Part shown: in pieces, positions 63,525 through 64,000 of the stretch
Layout: every line of letters begins with the position of its first letter
Position numbering within the stretch: the stretch's first letter is position 1
From: an uncultured Cohaesibacter sp.
Lineage (GTDB): Bacteria > Pseudomonadota > Alphaproteobacteria > Rhizobiales > Cohaesibacteraceae
Direction of reading: 5' to 3'
Length of the DNA stretch: 64,000 nt
Assembly: GCF_963678225.1 (NCBI RefSeq)
Contig: NZ_OY782764.1
Coordinates: 124,001 to 188,000 of the forward strand
The notes under the pieces: generated by a model
Told to the model about the DNA's origin: nothing
Database searches by the model: none
What the model saw: the letters and a program-made list of their open reading frames with translations, nothing else
Translations under genes and position numbers: made by a program

Positions 63525-63938
63525 CTAGTGCCCGCGGCGATGACCAATCATCGCAAAATCATCAAGCTCATCCTGCTCTGCCTGATCTCTGGCAGCCTGT
63601 TCGCGATGGTGGTCGCGCTCTTCGAGCATCTCGACCTTTTTCATCTCAGCGACAGCTTCACGCAGTTGGTCCTGCGCCCGTTCCAGCTGTTCATTGAGGT
63701 CATCGATCGAAACCTGCAGGTTTTCCTTGCGCTGAATGGCAGCTTTCGCAAAGGTTGGATAGGCAAAATGGGCGATATCACTGATACCGGCTTTTTCCTC
63801 CTCGAACGCAATTTGCGCATCGAGATCACGGATCATGCCTTCAAACTCAGTGACCATCAGTTCAATCTGCCCGACCTGACGACGTTTCTCATCGACTTGA
63901 AACCGTTTCAGGCGAATAAGACTTTCACGCGACTTCAT
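63525..63938 (-). CDS. fliJ: Flagellar export chaperone FliJ
   Basis: This 137-residue protein is nearly all coiled coil, starting SRESLIRLKRFQVDEKRRQVGQIELMV, with a central break near AHFAYPTFAKAA and a charged C-terminus (DDFAMIGHRRGH). This is the layout of FliJ, which sits in the FliI ATPase ring and activates the export gate in known systems. AAGGAG lies nine bases before the ATG. In most flagellar loci fliI lies just upstream, and a gene end seems to run in from the window edge. Confidence 0.87.
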   Translation of the reverse strand: MKSRESLIRLKRFQVDEKRRQVGQIELMVTEFEGMIRDLDAQIAFEEEKAGISDIAHFAYPTFAKAAIQRKENLQVSIDDLNEQLERAQDQLREAVAEMKKVEMLEERDHHREQAARDQAEQDELDDFAMIGHRRGH

Positions 63939-63952
63939 TACTCAATACTCCT

Positions 63953-64000
63953 TAAAGCCCCGAATTACCCGTTGCGGTCTGCGTTCCCAAAATGGACTGT
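63953..64000 (-). CDS. Probable 3' end of a gene upstream of fliJ (fliI expected)
   Basis: At most 15 codons are visible. All three minus-strand frames reach a stop before the fliJ ribosome site, so the frame cannot be fixed; the one ending at 63953 reads SILGTQTATGNSGL. The position upstream of fliJ suggests fliI. This is context only. Confidence 0.25.

Noticed and set aside
1..64000. Prophage, transposon, CRISPR array or integrated element
   Set aside because: I found no transposase, integrase, phage structural gene, direct-repeat array or tRNA-associated junction.

Overview
This 64 kb window looks like chromosome of a motile, heterotrophic alphaproteobacterium, probably a marine Hyphomicrobiales relative. 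That placement is inference from gene content and signals. The signals are tandem CtrA boxes (TTAA-N7-TTAA) beside sciP and the flagellar genes, the alphaproteobacterial SOS box (GAAC-N7-GAAC) upstream of imuA-imuB-dnaE2, the flagellar order fliF-fliG-fliH-fliN-flbD-flhA, and a tripartite tricarboxylate (TTT) transporter. I see no rRNA, confident tRNA, CRISPR array, insertion sequence or prophage.

Layout. 1-2.6 kb (minus): a truncated ABC ATPase, a small Tat-signal protein, and a PhoA-type alkaline phosphatase behind a Pho-box-like site. 3.0-5.1 kb: a chemoreceptor with a CxxCH haem-binding motif in its periplasmic domain. 5.2-9.8 kb (minus): galM and a three-module LplT/PlsC/acyl-ACP synthetase fusion. 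10.4-14.6 kb: a ROK regulator, xylB and xylA. 14.8-22.2 kb (minus): lacI, solute-binding protein, two permeases, a GH63-like cytoplasmic hydrolase and an ATPase, with a perfect LacI operator upstream; it probably imports and cleaves a small glucoside or compatible solute. 22.4-28.2 kb (minus): the SOS mutagenesis cassette. 28.4-28.8 kb: a 44-codon ORF followed by a structured, terminator-ended region that may be a small RNA. 29.0-31.6 kb: glycerate 2-kinase, a UPF0178 protein and an RluA-type pseudouridine synthase.

32.1-40.9 kb (plus) is the most unusual block: a two-component sodium:solute symporter (DUF4212 plus SSS subunit), a cNMP/CBS/DUF294 nucleotidyltransferase-like protein, a small membrane protein, a stand-alone receiver, a membrane protein fusing PAS and a degenerate histidine-kinase core to an intact DEDDh 3'-5' exonuclease, and a HerA/DUF87 ATPase. 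It reads like a signalling module attached to a transporter, with a nuclease as one output.

41.0-46.3 kb: a LysR regulator divergent from a TTT transporter (tctC-tctB-tctA) followed by an ArgE/DapE-type deacetylase. 46.5-49.9 kb: an RNHCP zinc-ribbon protein, an old yellow enzyme and mnmA. 50.2-64 kb: flagellar genes fliK, flgD, sciP, fliF, fliG, fliH, fliN, flbD and flhA on plus. Then come a PqiA-like membrane protein, a HemG-type flavodoxin and fliJ on minus. SciP and the CtrA boxes link this block to cell-cycle control; FlbD and a sigma-54-like site before fliK suggest the usual flagellar hierarchy.
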